A stretch of 64,000 bases of DNA. Origin: Leisingera coralii (lineage in GTDB: Bacteria; Pseudomonadota; Alphaproteobacteria; Rhodobacterales; Rhodobacteraceae). The position numbers and the translations under genes are program-made. The notes under the pieces are model-generated. The model searched no databases. It saw only the letters and a program-made list of their open reading frames with translations, and had not been told where the DNA came from. Location: positions 1 through 64,000 of the forward strand of contig NZ_JBHUPT010000063.1 of assembly GCF_049056525.1 (NCBI RefSeq), in the 5' to 3' direction. Positions within the stretch are counted from its first letter, which is position 1; the number at the start of each line of letters is the position of its first letter. This document shows, piece by piece, positions 1 through 9,190 of the stretch.

Positions 1-351
<351 letters not shown>

Positions 352-409
352 ACCTTGGGCGCCTTTTGAAATGAGGGGTCAGCGTTGACCCGGTTTCCTC
401 TGCGCGGGC

Positions 410-438
410 GGATTATTTGGTTTGCGCGCAAAAATCAA
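410..438 (-). promoter_or_regulatory. Candidate sigma-70 promoter of tuf
   Basis: Read on the minus strand, TTGATT (438-433) is followed after 17 bases by TAATCC (415-410), about 60 bases upstream of the tuf start. The spacer contains the palindrome TTTGCGCGCAAA. The match to the consensus is only partial, so this is inference. Confidence 0.3.
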
Positions 439-474
439 CCCGTTCCTGCTTGACAGAAGCGGAAATCACCGGGC

Positions 475-1074
475 TCAGCCGGCCGGCACAGGCTCCGCCG
501 CATCCGGTGCCGCGGTGCCCGTGGAGTCCGCTGCGGGACGCGGTGCGAACCACCCTTGCTCCTTGTGGTTTTCCGCCATCCATTCCTCGACCTTGTCGGC
601 AATATTGACCGCCAGCCCCTGGATCTGCTGCTCCTTGGTGCGGGCATGCCCCGACCCCACCAGCGCGCTTTGGCCGGTGGTGCTTTCGAAGATTTCCATC
701 TGGTGCTTTTTGGCGAGGAATTTCTTGTTTGCCACGTCATAGACAAACACGTTCACCACCACTGCGCTTTTGGGCGAGAACAGCACCGGCACGCCGGGCG
801 GTGCCAGCATGAAGCCCTCTAGCGTCACCGCCACATCGTAGTCCTGCGCACCGCTGTACCGGCGCAGGCGGGTGTTCAGTGCCTTCTCGATCGGGGTGGT
901 CCACTCGCTGTGCTCCGCATCCCGGGACAGCGGCCATTGCAACGCCTTTTCGGTATAGACATGGGTCACCCGGGCCCGGAACGCTCCCAGGTCCTCGGGC
1001 GCCTCGTCCAAGCGGGTTTCCCCGCAGGCGGCAAGCAGCACCAGCGAGGCGAACAGGGCGAGAATGCGGATCAT
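475..1074 (-). CDS. Putative lipoprotein of unknown function
   Basis: This is a 199-residue protein whose N-terminus is a lipoprotein signal: short basic start, hydrophobic core and lipobox LLAAC, with the lipidated cysteine near residue 18. It is therefore probably membrane-anchored on the periplasmic side. The rest is a single globular region, with a Pro/Ala-rich tail over the last 20 residues. I recognise no family. The ATG at 1074 was chosen because the signal peptide begins there; in-frame codons further upstream would place it internally. It sits between tuf and parC on the same strand with its own spacer. Confidence 0.8.
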   Translation of the reverse strand: MIRILALFASLVLLAACGETRLDEAPEDLGAFRARVTHVYTEKALQWPLSRDAEHSEWTTPIEKALNTRLRRYSGAQDYDVAVTLEGFMLAPPGVPVLFSPKSAVVVNVFVYDVANKKFLAKKHQMEIFESTTGQSALVGSGHARTKEQQIQGLAVNIADKVEEWMAENHKEQGWFAPRPAADSTGTAAPDAAEPVPAG

Positions 1075-1141
1075 GGGTGGTCCCCCGTAGGTATTCGGTC
1101 CCGCCCTGATAGCCCCGCGGGGTGCAGAGGGTAAAGACCCG

Positions 1142-1176
1142 TAAAAAGCACCCCCCGCGCGGGTGGCGCGGGGGGC
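1142..1176 (-). terminator. Rho-independent terminator after parC
   Basis: The perfect 10-bp stem CCCCCCGCGC (1151-1160) / GCGCGGGGGG (1166-1175) has a 5-base loop. On the minus strand it is followed closely by five T residues (A run at 1143-1147). It lies about 30 bases past the parC stop. Confidence 0.8.
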
Positions 1177-1202
1177 ACAGGCGTTCAGCAGAAACCTGCC
1201 GC

Positions 1203-3551
1203 CTATTTGAACTTGTAGCTCCGCGGGAAGCCGTGCGGCGGGCGCTTGCCCACGCTGGCGCGCTTGCCCAGCCATTCGCTGAGATCAGCCTCGTGGCGGG
1301 TCTTGCCGCCGCCCATTTCCCACTTGATCCCTTCATCCCAGTTGAAGGTGGTGATGTCGCTGAGGCCGCCGTCCAGTTCCAGCGAGCCCTGCTTGCCGCG
1401 GGCCATGTTGTATTTCTGCAGGCGCACGCCCTTGCCGCGGGTGAGCTCGGGCATTTCCTCGACCGAGAAGACCAGGAACTTGCCGTTTTCAGAGACCACG
1501 GCGACGTGGTCGCCTTCGACCGGGATACAGATCTTGGCGCGCTCGTCGTCCTTGACGTTCAGCACCTGCTTGCCACCGCGGGTCTGCGCGACGATGTCCT
1601 TTTCGGCGCAGATGAAGCCGTTGCCCGCGTCGGAGGCGACCAGCAGCTTGCCGTCCGGGTTGTGGATCAGCAGGTCGACGATTTCCACTTCGTTGGGCAG
1701 GTCGACCATCAGGCGCACCGGTTCGCCCATGCCGCGGCCGCCGGGCAGATTCGCCGCCGACAGGGTGTAGAAGCGGCCGTTGGAGCCGAACACCAGCAGC
1801 CGGTCGGTGGTTTCGGCGTGGAAGATGAAGCGCGGGCCGTCGCCGTCCTTGAACTTCAGCTCGCGGTTCAGGTCGATGTGGCCGGTCATCGCCCGGATCC
1901 AGCCCATCTGCGAGCAGACAACGGTGATCGGCTCGCGGTCGATCATCGCCTCCAGCGGCACCTCTTCGGCCTCGCCTGCCTCGGCAAAGCGGGTGCGGCG
2001 GGCGCCGCCTGCATATTCTTTGCCGAATTGCTGCTTGGTCTCTTTCAGCTGTTCGGAAATGCGGGTCCACTGCAGCTCTTCCGAGCCCAGCAATTCGACC
2101 AGACCGGCGCGCTCTTCGCGCAGCGCGTCGCGTTCGCGGACCAGCTCGATTTCCTCCAGCTTGCGCAAGCTGCGCAGGCGCATGTTGAGGATCGCCTCAG
2201 CCTGCACCTCGGTCAGTTCACCGGTGCCTGGGGCCGGAGTGACATACTCGGCCTCGGTAAAGGCGCGGGGGTGGTCCTTGCTCCAGTCCTCGCGGATCAG
2301 GGCCGCCTTGGGGTCCTCGTCATAGCGGATGATGTCGATCACCCGGTCGAGGTTCAGGAAGGCGATGATGAAGCCTTCGAGCACCTCCAGCCGGTGGTCG
2401 ATCTTTTCCATCCGGTGGCGCGAGCGCCGCTGCAGCACGTCGCGGCGGTGGTCGAGGAAAGCGCGCAGCACTTCCTTCATCGAGCAGACCTTGGGCGTGA
2501 CGCCGTCGATCAGCACGTTCATGTTGAGGCTGAAGCGGATTTCCAGATCCGAGTTGCGGAACATCATGTTCATCAGAACCTCGGGGTCCACGTTCTTGGA
2601 CTTGGGTTCCAGGATGATGCGGATGTCGTCCGCCGATTCGTCGCGCACGTCGGCGAGGATCGGAACCTTCTTGGTCTGGATCAGCTCGGCGATCTTCTCA
2701 ATCAGCTTGGACTTCTGGACCTGATAGGGGATCTCGGTGACGACGACCTGCCACTGGCCGCGGCCCAGGTCCTCGACCTCATGCTTGCAGCGCAGGCGGA
2801 AGGAGCCGCGGCCGGTGCTATAGGCCTTGGCGATGTTTTCCTTGGGCTCGACGATGATGCCGCCGGTGGGGAAGTCCGGGCCGGGCACATAGTTCAGCAG
2901 GGTGTCGTCGCGCGCATCCGGCGTACGGATCAGATGCAGGCAAGCGTCGATCAGCTCAGCGATGTTGTGCGGCGGAATGTTGGTGGCCATGCCCACCGCA
3001 ATGCCGGCCGCGCCGTTGGCCAGGATGTTCGGGAAGGTCGCGGGCAGCACCGCCGGTTCGGTCAGGCGGCCGTCGTAGTTGTCGCGGAAATCAACAGCGT
3101 CCTCGTTCAGGCCGTCCAGCATCGCCTCGGCCACGAAGGTCATCCGCGCTTCTGTGTAGCGCGAGGCCGCCGGGTTGTCGCCGTCGATGTTGCCGAAGTT
3201 GCCCTGGCCGTCCACCAGCGGGTAGCGGACGTTGAAGTCCTGCGCCAGGCGCGCCATCGCGTCATAGATCGCGGCGTCGCCGTGGGGGTGGAAGTCGCCC
3301 ATGGTGTCGCCGGAAATCTTGGCCGACTTCAGGAAGCCGCCGGTGGAGCTGAGCCGCAAGCGGTTCATCGCATAGAGGATGCGCCGGTGCACCGGCTTCA
3401 GCCCGTCGCGCGCGTCGGGCAGCGCCCGGTGCATGATGGTGCTGAGCGCATAGGTCAGATAGCGCTCGCCAATGGCGCGGCGCAGCGGCTCCAGGATTTC
3501 GCCTTGTTCGGGGGCGGAGGGCATGTCGGGGTCTTCTACCAGGTCGGTCAT
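1203..3551 (-). CDS. parC: DNA topoisomerase IV subunit A
   Basis: ParC is the DNA-cleaving subunit of topoisomerase IV, which decatenates daughter chromosomes together with ParE. The 782-residue product begins with the conserved winged-helix/cleavage core, with motifs such as KPVHRRILYAM, a DFHPHGDAAIYDA segment, and the active-site region AASRYTEAR containing the catalytic Tyr. Coiled-coil and C-terminal beta-pinwheel regions follow. Length and the short, degenerate C-terminal blades favour ParC over GyrA. The start at 3551 (MTDLVEDPD) leaves about 28 residues of non-homologous upstream sequence out. parE is not in the window. Confidence 0.93.
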   Translation of the reverse strand: MTDLVEDPDMPSAPEQGEILEPLRRAIGERYLTYALSTIMHRALPDARDGLKPVHRRILYAMNRLRLSSTGGFLKSAKISGDTMGDFHPHGDAAIYDAMARLAQDFNVRYPLVDGQGNFGNIDGDNPAASRYTEARMTFVAEAMLDGLNEDAVDFRDNYDGRLTEPAVLPATFPNILANGAAGIAVGMATNIPPHNIAELIDACLHLIRTPDARDDTLLNYVPGPDFPTGGIIVEPKENIAKAYSTGRGSFRLRCKHEVEDLGRGQWQVVVTEIPYQVQKSKLIEKIAELIQTKKVPILADVRDESADDIRIILEPKSKNVDPEVLMNMMFRNSDLEIRFSLNMNVLIDGVTPKVCSMKEVLRAFLDHRRDVLQRRSRHRMEKIDHRLEVLEGFIIAFLNLDRVIDIIRYDEDPKAALIREDWSKDHPRAFTEAEYVTPAPGTGELTEVQAEAILNMRLRSLRKLEEIELVRERDALREERAGLVELLGSEELQWTRISEQLKETKQQFGKEYAGGARRTRFAEAGEAEEVPLEAMIDREPITVVCSQMGWIRAMTGHIDLNRELKFKDGDGPRFIFHAETTDRLLVFGSNGRFYTLSAANLPGGRGMGEPVRLMVDLPNEVEIVDLLIHNPDGKLLVASDAGNGFICAEKDIVAQTRGGKQVLNVKDDERAKICIPVEGDHVAVVSENGKFLVFSVEEMPELTRGKGVRLQKYNMARGKQGSLELDGGLSDITTFNWDEGIKWEMGGGKTRHEADLSEWLGKRASVGKRPPHGFPRSYKFK

Positions 3552-3808
3552 GAAATCGTGATACTGCCGCCGCCGGAATTGGTAAAGCGGGCGCGCGCGA
3601 AATTCGCACAGCTTCGCCAGCCGCCTGCAGGGCATGGGGGAGAAGACGGCCGACTCTCCCCTGTTTCCTGACCGTTAACTCGCACTAGATAGAATGGAAC
3701 CAGGCAGCCGCGCCGCGCGTTACTTTCCAAACTCTTGCAATCAGGGCAGCGGCCTTTTGCGGGTCAATGGATATGCCTGTTTATTTGGTTGGTCTGGGGG
3801 ACCGGGTT

Positions 3809-4444
3809 ATGTCACGTTTTGTTATGTTGTCCTTCGCTTTTCTTGGATGGGGATTTTATGAGCTGAGCGGCGGGGCGGATTTTGCGCCGCCGCAGCGGCC
3901 TGAACCTGCGGCCGCCGCAAAACCCGATACCCGCACGCCCAAGCCTGCCAGAATCACCGCGGCCTCGCTGACGGCCCAGCCTGTTCTGACCCGCCGGTCG
4001 CAGGCTGAAACACCCGGCCGGCCCAAGGCTGATCCGGCGCTGCGGCAGCGTGTGGCGGCTGCGCATCTGGTCAGCGCCTCCGGCGTGCTGGCCTCGACAC
4101 AGGCGGCTTTCTCAGCAGACTCCGGCGGCACGCTGCAGCTCGCCTCGCTGGATGGCGGTCTCGCCGCAATCACTGCGGCACCCGCCCCGAGACCGGCGGC
4201 GGCTGCTGCCGCCGCGGCAGAGCCCGCTCCGGAACCGGTCATCGACCGCCGCTCCATCCGCGCATCGCGGGTGAATATGCGGCAGGGGCCGGGCACCTCC
4301 TATCCGGTGATCACCCGGCTTCTGGCTGGCGACGAGGTCATCGTGATCGAGGACAGCGGCACCGGCTGGCTGCATCTGCGCGCGCCCGGGAAGGGCCGCG
4401 TCGGCTGGATTGCCGCTTCCCTGGTGAGCAAGAAACGCCCATAA
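3809..4444 (+). CDS. Exported SH3-domain protein
   Basis: The 211-residue protein has an N-terminal hydrophobic segment (about residues 4-18) that may act as signal or anchor. A long Ala/Pro-rich low-complexity linker follows, and then a bacterial SH3 domain over about the last 65 residues (VNMRQGPGTSYPV ... GWLHLR ... GWI). Such domains usually bind peptidoglycan or act in envelope proteins. The ATG at 3809 has GGGGGA 9 bases upstream. An in-frame ATG at 3767 exists but has no ribosome site and would put 14 residues before the hydrophobic segment. Confidence 0.8.
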   Translation: MSRFVMLSFAFLGWGFYELSGGADFAPPQRPEPAAAAKPDTRTPKPARITAASLTAQPVLTRRSQAETPGRPKADPALRQRVAAAHLVSASGVLASTQAAFSADSGGTLQLASLDGGLAAITAAPAPRPAAAAAAAAEPAPEPVIDRRSIRASRVNMRQGPGTSYPVITRLLAGDEVIVIEDSGTGWLHLRAPGKGRVGWIAASLVSKKRP

Positions 4445-4480
4445 CTGCACCGGAGACTTCCGGGCACCGAGGCGTTCCAC

Positions 4481-5311
4481 ATGAAGAAATCGATCCTGAT
4501 TACCGGCTGCTCCTCAGGGATTGGCCTGGATGCGGCACGCGGCATGCGCGACCGCGGCTGGCGGGTGTTTGCCTCCTGCCGTCAGCAGCGTGATTGCGAC
4601 CGGATGCGTGCCGAAGGCTTTGACAGCCCGCGCATCGACTACACCGACCCGGCCAGCATCGAATCGGGCCTGGCAGAGGTGCTGGAGGCCACCGGCGGCA
4701 CCCTGGATGCGCTGTTCAACAACGGCGCCCATGGCCTGCCCGGCGCGGTGGAGGATCTGCCCACCGAAGCGCTGCGCACGATTTTCGAGGCCAATTTCTT
4801 TGGCTGGCACGAGCTGACCCGGCGGGTGATCCCGGTGATGCGGGCGCAGGGGCACGGGCGGATCGTGCAGAATTCCTCGATCCTGGGCTTTGTGTCCTTC
4901 CCCTGGCGCGGCGCCTATGTTGCTACGAAGTACGCACTCGAGGGGCTGACCGACACGCTGCGGGTCGAGCTGCAGGGCTCCGGCATCCACATGGTGCTGA
5001 TCGAACCCGGCCCGGTAACCTCGAAAATCCGGGAGAAGTCGATCCCGCATTTCGAGCGTTTCATTGACTGGAAATCCTCGCCGCTGCGCGAGCTTTACGA
5101 GAAACGGCTGCTGAAACGGCTGTATGAGAGCAGCGGCCCAGACCGGTTCGAGCTGCCCGCCTCCGCCGTCACCGCCAAGCTGGCCCATGCCTGCGAATCC
5201 CGCCGCCCGCGGCCGCGCTACTATGTCACCACCCCCACCCATATCGCCGGGGTCCTGCGCCGGATCCTCAGCACAAGGGCAATTGACCGCATCCTGGTGA
5301 GGCTCGGATAG
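4481..5311 (+). CDS. Short-chain dehydrogenase/reductase (SDR)
   Basis: A 276-residue classical SDR with a Rossmann fold. The cofactor motif TGCSSGIG lies at residues 8-15, the NNG motif near 80-82, the catalytic Ser near 132, and the YxxxK pair at Tyr146/Lys150 (YVATK). These show NAD(P)-dependent oxidation or reduction of an alcohol or ketone, but the substrate cannot be read from sequence. It starts 36 bases after the SH3-domain gene on the same strand and may be co-transcribed with it. Confidence 0.88.
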   Translation: MKKSILITGCSSGIGLDAARGMRDRGWRVFASCRQQRDCDRMRAEGFDSPRIDYTDPASIESGLAEVLEATGGTLDALFNNGAHGLPGAVEDLPTEALRTIFEANFFGWHELTRRVIPVMRAQGHGRIVQNSSILGFVSFPWRGAYVATKYALEGLTDTLRVELQGSGIHMVLIEPGPVTSKIREKSIPHFERFIDWKSSPLRELYEKRLLKRLYESSGPDRFELPASAVTAKLAHACESRRPRPRYYVTTPTHIAGVLRRILSTRAIDRILVRLG

Positions 5312-5385
5312 CGGATTGGCGGTCGCCAATAGCCCCCGCGCAAGGTAGATGGGGGCCAACAGAATTGATGCGCTTGGGGGACAAG

Positions 5386-5589
5386 ATGAGCGATCCGCTG
5401 TATTATCTGGCTCTGGCTGCGGTGGCGGCCGTGGTCGTCGCGCTGGTCATCGGCATTGGCGGCTTTGGCAAGGGCGGCGAATTCAACCGCCGCAATGCAA
5501 ACAAGATGATGCGCCTGCGCATCCTGTTTCAATTCATTGCAGTGGTGCTCTTGCTGTCCTACGTCTACCTGCGCAGCCAGGGAGGATAA
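5386..5589 (+). CDS. Small twin-transmembrane protein
   Basis: The 67-residue protein has two hydrophobic helices (about 5-24 and 44-62) joined by a basic loop with FNRRNANKMMRLR. It resembles the twin-transmembrane / HIG1-like small proteins found next to cobalamin adenosyltransferase in Rhodobacteraceae. In HIG1 proteins this shape goes with respiratory-complex association, but that role is only inferred here. The ATG at 5386 follows TTGGGGGACAAG, a good ribosome site. The next gene begins within 10 bases, which suggests one operon. Confidence 0.75.
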   Translation: MSDPLYYLALAAVAAVVVALVIGIGGFGKGGEFNRRNANKMMRLRILFQFIAVVLLLSYVYLRSQGG

Positions 5590-5595
5590 TTGGCG

Positions 5596-6168
5596 ATGGT
5601 CGTTCTGAACAAAATCTACACCCGCACCGGCGACAAGGGCGAAACCGCCCTGGGCAATGGCGAACGCGTGGCCAAACACTCGGCCCGGGTCAACGCCTAT
5701 GGCACCTCGGATGAGCTGAACTCCTTTGTCGGCGTCGCCCGGCTGGAGGCTGAGGGCGAGATGGACGAAGCCCTTGCGCGTATTCAGAACGATCTGTTCG
5801 ACCTCGGCGCCGATCTGTGCCGGCCGGAAATGGAAAAGGATGCCGAGGCCGAATACCCGCCGCTGCGGGTTGCGGTGGCGCAGGTCGAGCGGCTGGAGGC
5901 CGAGATCGACGTGATGAACAAGGATCTGGAGGCGCTGCGCAGCTTCATCCTGCCGGGCGGCTCGAAACTGGCAGCGCATCTGCACGTTTGCCGCACCGTC
6001 GCCCGCCGTGCCGAACGGCTGGCTACGGATCTGAGCACCAGCGAAGACGTGAACCCGGCTGCAGTGAAATACCTGAACCGCCTGTCGGACTGGTTCTTTG
6101 TCGCGGCCCGCGTGGCCAACAACGGCGGCAAGGACGACGTTTTGTGGGTCCCGGGTGCCAACCGCTGA
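5596..6168 (+). CDS. Cob(I)yrinic acid a,c-diamide adenosyltransferase (PduO type)
   Basis: This enzyme transfers the 5'-deoxyadenosyl group of ATP to cob(I)alamin or its precursors, giving adenosylcobalamin. The 190-residue product shows the PduO-type ATP-binding N-terminus KIYTRTGDKGETALGNG, the TSDELNS helix and the conserved PGGSKLAAHLH ... CRTVARRAER segment. ATG 5596 has GGAGG 10 bases upstream; a TTG at 5590 would be too close to it. The likely user of the cofactor is B12-dependent mutase chemistry of the ethylmalonyl-CoA pathway, which fits the Mcd-like gene at 21.6 kb. Confidence 0.9.
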   Translation: MVVLNKIYTRTGDKGETALGNGERVAKHSARVNAYGTSDELNSFVGVARLEAEGEMDEALARIQNDLFDLGADLCRPEMEKDAEAEYPPLRVAVAQVERLEAEIDVMNKDLEALRSFILPGGSKLAAHLHVCRTVARRAERLATDLSTSEDVNPAAVKYLNRLSDWFFVAARVANNGGKDDVLWVPGANR

Positions 6169-6453
6169 TTCCCCCTGCCCCGGCGTGATTCGCCATTTCA
6201 TGCCGGTTTTTGTCCAATCCTGCAGGCATCGCGTCATCCGCGGGCCTGCAGCGGCCTGTCTCCTGCGGGCAAATTTCCCACCGGAAACATTCTTGCAAAA
6301 ATGATGTTCCAAATGCGCAAACGCGACGTCGCCGAGCGCTAACGTGACGATTTTGCCCTGTTGCGGCGTCACACCAGCCGGTATCAACGCAGCGAGAGCA
6401 TGGAGGGGAGTCGCCCTGAGGCGGCTTGCCGTTTGTTAAGGAGAGAACGCAAA

Positions 6454-7212
6454 ATGAAGGTACTTGTGCCTGTCAAACGCGTGATTGACTACAACGTGAA
6501 GGTCCGCGTCAAAGCGGACGGCAGCGGTGTCGATCTCGCCAACGTGAAAATGTCGATGAACCCCTTCGACGAAATCGCCGTCGAAGAAGCCATCCGCCTG
6601 AAAGAAGCCGGCAAGGCTGACGAAGTGGTTGCGGTGTCGATCGGCGTGAAGCAGGCCCAGGAAACCCTGCGCACCGCGCTGGCCATGGGCGCCGATCGCG
6701 CCATCCTGGTGGTTGCTGCCGACGACGTGCACACCGACATCGAGCCGCTGGCGGTTGCCAAGATCCTGGCCAAAGTGGTCGAGGAAGAGCAGCCCGGCGT
6801 CGTGCTCTGCGGCAAGCAGGCGATCGACAACGACATGAACGCAACCGGCCAGATGCTGTCGGCGCTGCTGGGCTGGTCCCAGGGCACCTTCGCCTCCGAG
6901 CTGGACATCGAAGGCGAAACCGCCAAGGTCACCCGTGAGGTGGACGGCGGCCTGCAGACCATCTCCGTGAAGATGCCCGCCATCATCACCGTGGACCTGC
7001 GCCTGAACGAGCCGCGCTATGCGTCGCTGCCGAACATCATGAAGGCGAAGAAAAAGCCGCTGGACGAGAAAACCGCCGCCGACTACGGCGTCGACGTCTC
7101 CCCGCGCCTGGAAATCGTCAAGACCGAAGAGCCGCCGGCACGTGCCGCAGGCATCATCGTCGGCTCCGTCGACGAGCTGGTTGAGAAACTCAAAGAAGCG
7201 GGGGCTGTGTAA
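6454..7212 (+). CDS. etfB: Electron transfer flavoprotein subunit beta
   Basis: EtfB pairs with EtfA to accept electrons from acyl-CoA and related dehydrogenases and pass them to ETF-quinone oxidoreductase. The 252-residue protein begins MKVLVPVKRVIDYNVK, carries the AMP-binding fold and the recognition-loop region PNIMKAKKKPL used to dock dehydrogenases. AAGGAG lies 10 bases before the ATG. It overlaps etfA by one base (TAATG), so the two are translationally coupled. The 285 bases upstream hold the likely promoter and no gene. Confidence 0.97.
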   Translation: MKVLVPVKRVIDYNVKVRVKADGSGVDLANVKMSMNPFDEIAVEEAIRLKEAGKADEVVAVSIGVKQAQETLRTALAMGADRAILVVAADDVHTDIEPLAVAKILAKVVEEEQPGVVLCGKQAIDNDMNATGQMLSALLGWSQGTFASELDIEGETAKVTREVDGGLQTISVKMPAIITVDLRLNEPRYASLPNIMKAKKKPLDEKTAADYGVDVSPRLEIVKTEEPPARAAGIIVGSVDELVEKLKEAGAV

Positions 7213-8141
7213 TGGCTGTTCTTCTCCTTGCTGAAGTGACCGACGGCGCGCTGGCGCTGGACGCGACCGCAAAAGCCGTGGCCGCAGCTTCCAAGCTGGG
7301 CGACGTGACCGTTCTGGCCGCAGGCGCATCCGCTGCTGCTGCCGGTGAAGAAGCCGCCAAGATCGCAGGCGTGTCCAAGGTCCTGGTGGCCGAAGACGCA
7401 TCGCTGGGCCACCGCCTGGCAGAGCCGACCGCAGCCCTGATCGCCGGCCTGGCGTCCGACTACGAGCACATCGTTGCTCCGGCCACCACCGACGCCAAGA
7501 ACGTTCTGCCCCGCGTTGCTGCGCTGCTGGACGTGATGGTGATCTCGGACGTGTCCGGCGTTGTCGACGGCAACACCTTCGAGCGCCCGATTTATGCCGG
7601 CAACGCGATCCAGACCGTGAAGTCGAAAGACGCCAAGAAAGTCGTCTCGATCCGCACCGCGTCCTTCGACGCGGCTGGCGAAGGCGGCTCGGCTTCGGTT
7701 GAGACCATCTCCGCTGCTGATAACCCGGGCCTGTCCGAGTGGGTCGAAGACAAGGTTGCCGCAAGCGACCGTCCCGAGCTGACCTCGGCCGGCATCGTTG
7801 TCTCCGGCGGCCGCGGCGTTGGCTCCGAGGAAGACTTCAAACTGATCGAAAACCTGGCCGACAAGCTGGGCGCAGCTGTTGGCGCGTCCCGCGCGGCTGT
7901 CGACTCGGGCTATGCCCCGAACGACTGGCAGGTGGGTCAGACCGGCAAGGTTGTTGCTCCGGACCTGTATGTCGCCATCGGCATCTCCGGCGCGATTCAG
8001 CACCTGGCAGGCATGAAGGACTCCAAGGTCATCGTGGCGATCAACAAGGACGAAGAAGCACCGATCTTCCAGGTCGCGGACTTCGGCCTGGTCGCCGACC
8101 TGTTCGAAGCCGTCCCGGCCCTGACCGAAAAACTGGGCTAA
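7212..8141 (+). CDS. etfA: Electron transfer flavoprotein subunit alpha
   Basis: EtfA carries the redox-active FAD of the ETF heterodimer. The 309-residue protein has the N-terminal domain and then the C-terminal FAD domain, with SGGRGVGSEEDFKLIE and the signature region AVGASRAAVDSG ... IGISGAIQHLAGM. Translation is coupled to etfB through TAATG, and a strong terminator follows. The pair serves acyl-CoA oxidation, for example by the dehydrogenase at 21.6-23.3 kb. Confidence 0.97.
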   Translation: MAVLLLAEVTDGALALDATAKAVAAASKLGDVTVLAAGASAAAAGEEAAKIAGVSKVLVAEDASLGHRLAEPTAALIAGLASDYEHIVAPATTDAKNVLPRVAALLDVMVISDVSGVVDGNTFERPIYAGNAIQTVKSKDAKKVVSIRTASFDAAGEGGSASVETISAADNPGLSEWVEDKVAASDRPELTSAGIVVSGGRGVGSEEDFKLIENLADKLGAAVGASRAAVDSGYAPNDWQVGQTGKVVAPDLYVAIGISGAIQHLAGMKDSKVIVAINKDEEAPIFQVADFGLVADLFEAVPALTEKLG

Positions 8142-8167
8142 GCCCGGTTGGACCGCTGACAAACAGA

Positions 8168-8195
8168 AAGGCCCGCCAATTGGCGGGCCTTTTTC
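8168..8195 (+). terminator. Rho-independent terminator after etfBA
   Basis: The perfect stem AGGCCCGCCA / TGGCGGGCCT (8169-8190) is followed by five T residues, 27 bases after the etfA stop. Confidence 0.9.
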
Positions 8196-8212
8196 CGTTC
8201 CGGGGGCTGGTG

Positions 8213-9037
8213 TTATTTTTCCGGAAGCATCGGCTGCAGGTGGGTGGCCAGCGCCTCGGCGATTCGCAGATGCTCCTTGGGTCCGATCATGTGACGCGCG
8301 GCCGGCAGCTCCATCTGGCCGAAGACCATGCCGGCGATATCCTGCGCGGCCGCCGCGGCTTCAGCCCGGAACTCCAGGATCCCCTGCACCTTGGAGCGCA
8401 AGGCATCGGCCATCGAACGGTCCACCAGAACCGGTTCATCCGGGAAACCTGCGTCCGCATCCAGATGATAGCGCAGCCACAGCAGCAGCACGCGGCCGTC
8501 CAGCGCCTTGATCAGGACACTCATCCGTTCCACCCAACTGCGCTGCAGCTGTTCGCGCACCTGTTCGAACCGCTGGACGGAGATGTCCCGGAGGGTGCAG
8601 AGCAGATGCTTGTTGAAATGGAATTCGGTGAAATCCACCTCCGGATACAGGGTCTTGAGCGCCGGCTGCGCCTGCAGGAAGCGGTCGTTGCGGCGCGGAT
8701 GCACCCGGTAATACGGGTTCGAGATGTTCTGCGCGCCCAGCATCTGCAGCACAGAGACATGCGCGTCCCGGGCGATACCGATCAGGGTGTCGTCCTGCAC
8801 GAAACTGTCCAGCCCGGCGTTCACACTGCCCAGGTTGACGCAATCCACGCCAAGCCGGCTTTGCAGGGAGTCGACAAAGGGAAATTCAACGAATCGCCCG
8901 TAAACTTCGGTTCCGCCAAGGAAGGCAACATAGGGTTCGTCCAAGGACCGTTGCGGCCCCCGCACCAGCAGTCTGGATTCCCCATATCTGCATGGTTCCC
9001 CCGAAAGCGCCCCCGCGCTTTTGAGTTCATAGCTCAT
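8213..9037 (-). CDS. DUF6473 family protein
   Basis: The 274-residue protein matches the pattern I know as DUF6473, common in the Roseobacter group: YGESRLLVRGP, then PYVAFLGGTEVYG and VNLGSVNAGLDSF near the N-terminus. The GGTExYG and NLGSxNAG blocks recall the first blocks of SGNH-like folds, but no catalytic role is established. There is no signal peptide or membrane helix, so it is probably cytoplasmic. It lies on the opposite strand between etfA and the hydroxybutyryl-CoA dehydrogenase gene. Confidence 0.75.
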   Translation of the reverse strand: MSYELKSAGALSGEPCRYGESRLLVRGPQRSLDEPYVAFLGGTEVYGRFVEFPFVDSLQSRLGVDCVNLGSVNAGLDSFVQDDTLIGIARDAHVSVLQMLGAQNISNPYYRVHPRRNDRFLQAQPALKTLYPEVDFTEFHFNKHLLCTLRDISVQRFEQVREQLQRSWVERMSVLIKALDGRVLLLWLRYHLDADAGFPDEPVLVDRSMADALRSKVQGILEFRAEAAAAAQDIAGMVFGQMELPAARHMIGPKEHLRIAEALATHLQPMLPEK

Positions 9038-9190
9038 TTCACCACCAATTTTTCACCCGAGACTCACCTTGGACGCGAAGCATTGCAATTTCCCTAAAGT
9101 GAGAATTTGCCTCAAATCCGCCCAAGCTGCTCTTGTGCCCGCCCTTCCCGGGCCAGTAAGGTTGCGGCAGATATTTCAGGAGCCTGAGGC

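Noticed and set aside
1122..3671. 849-residue open frame on the plus strand opposite parC
   Set aside because: It lies antisense to a clear ParC with full motifs; long antisense frames are normal in GC-rich DNA.
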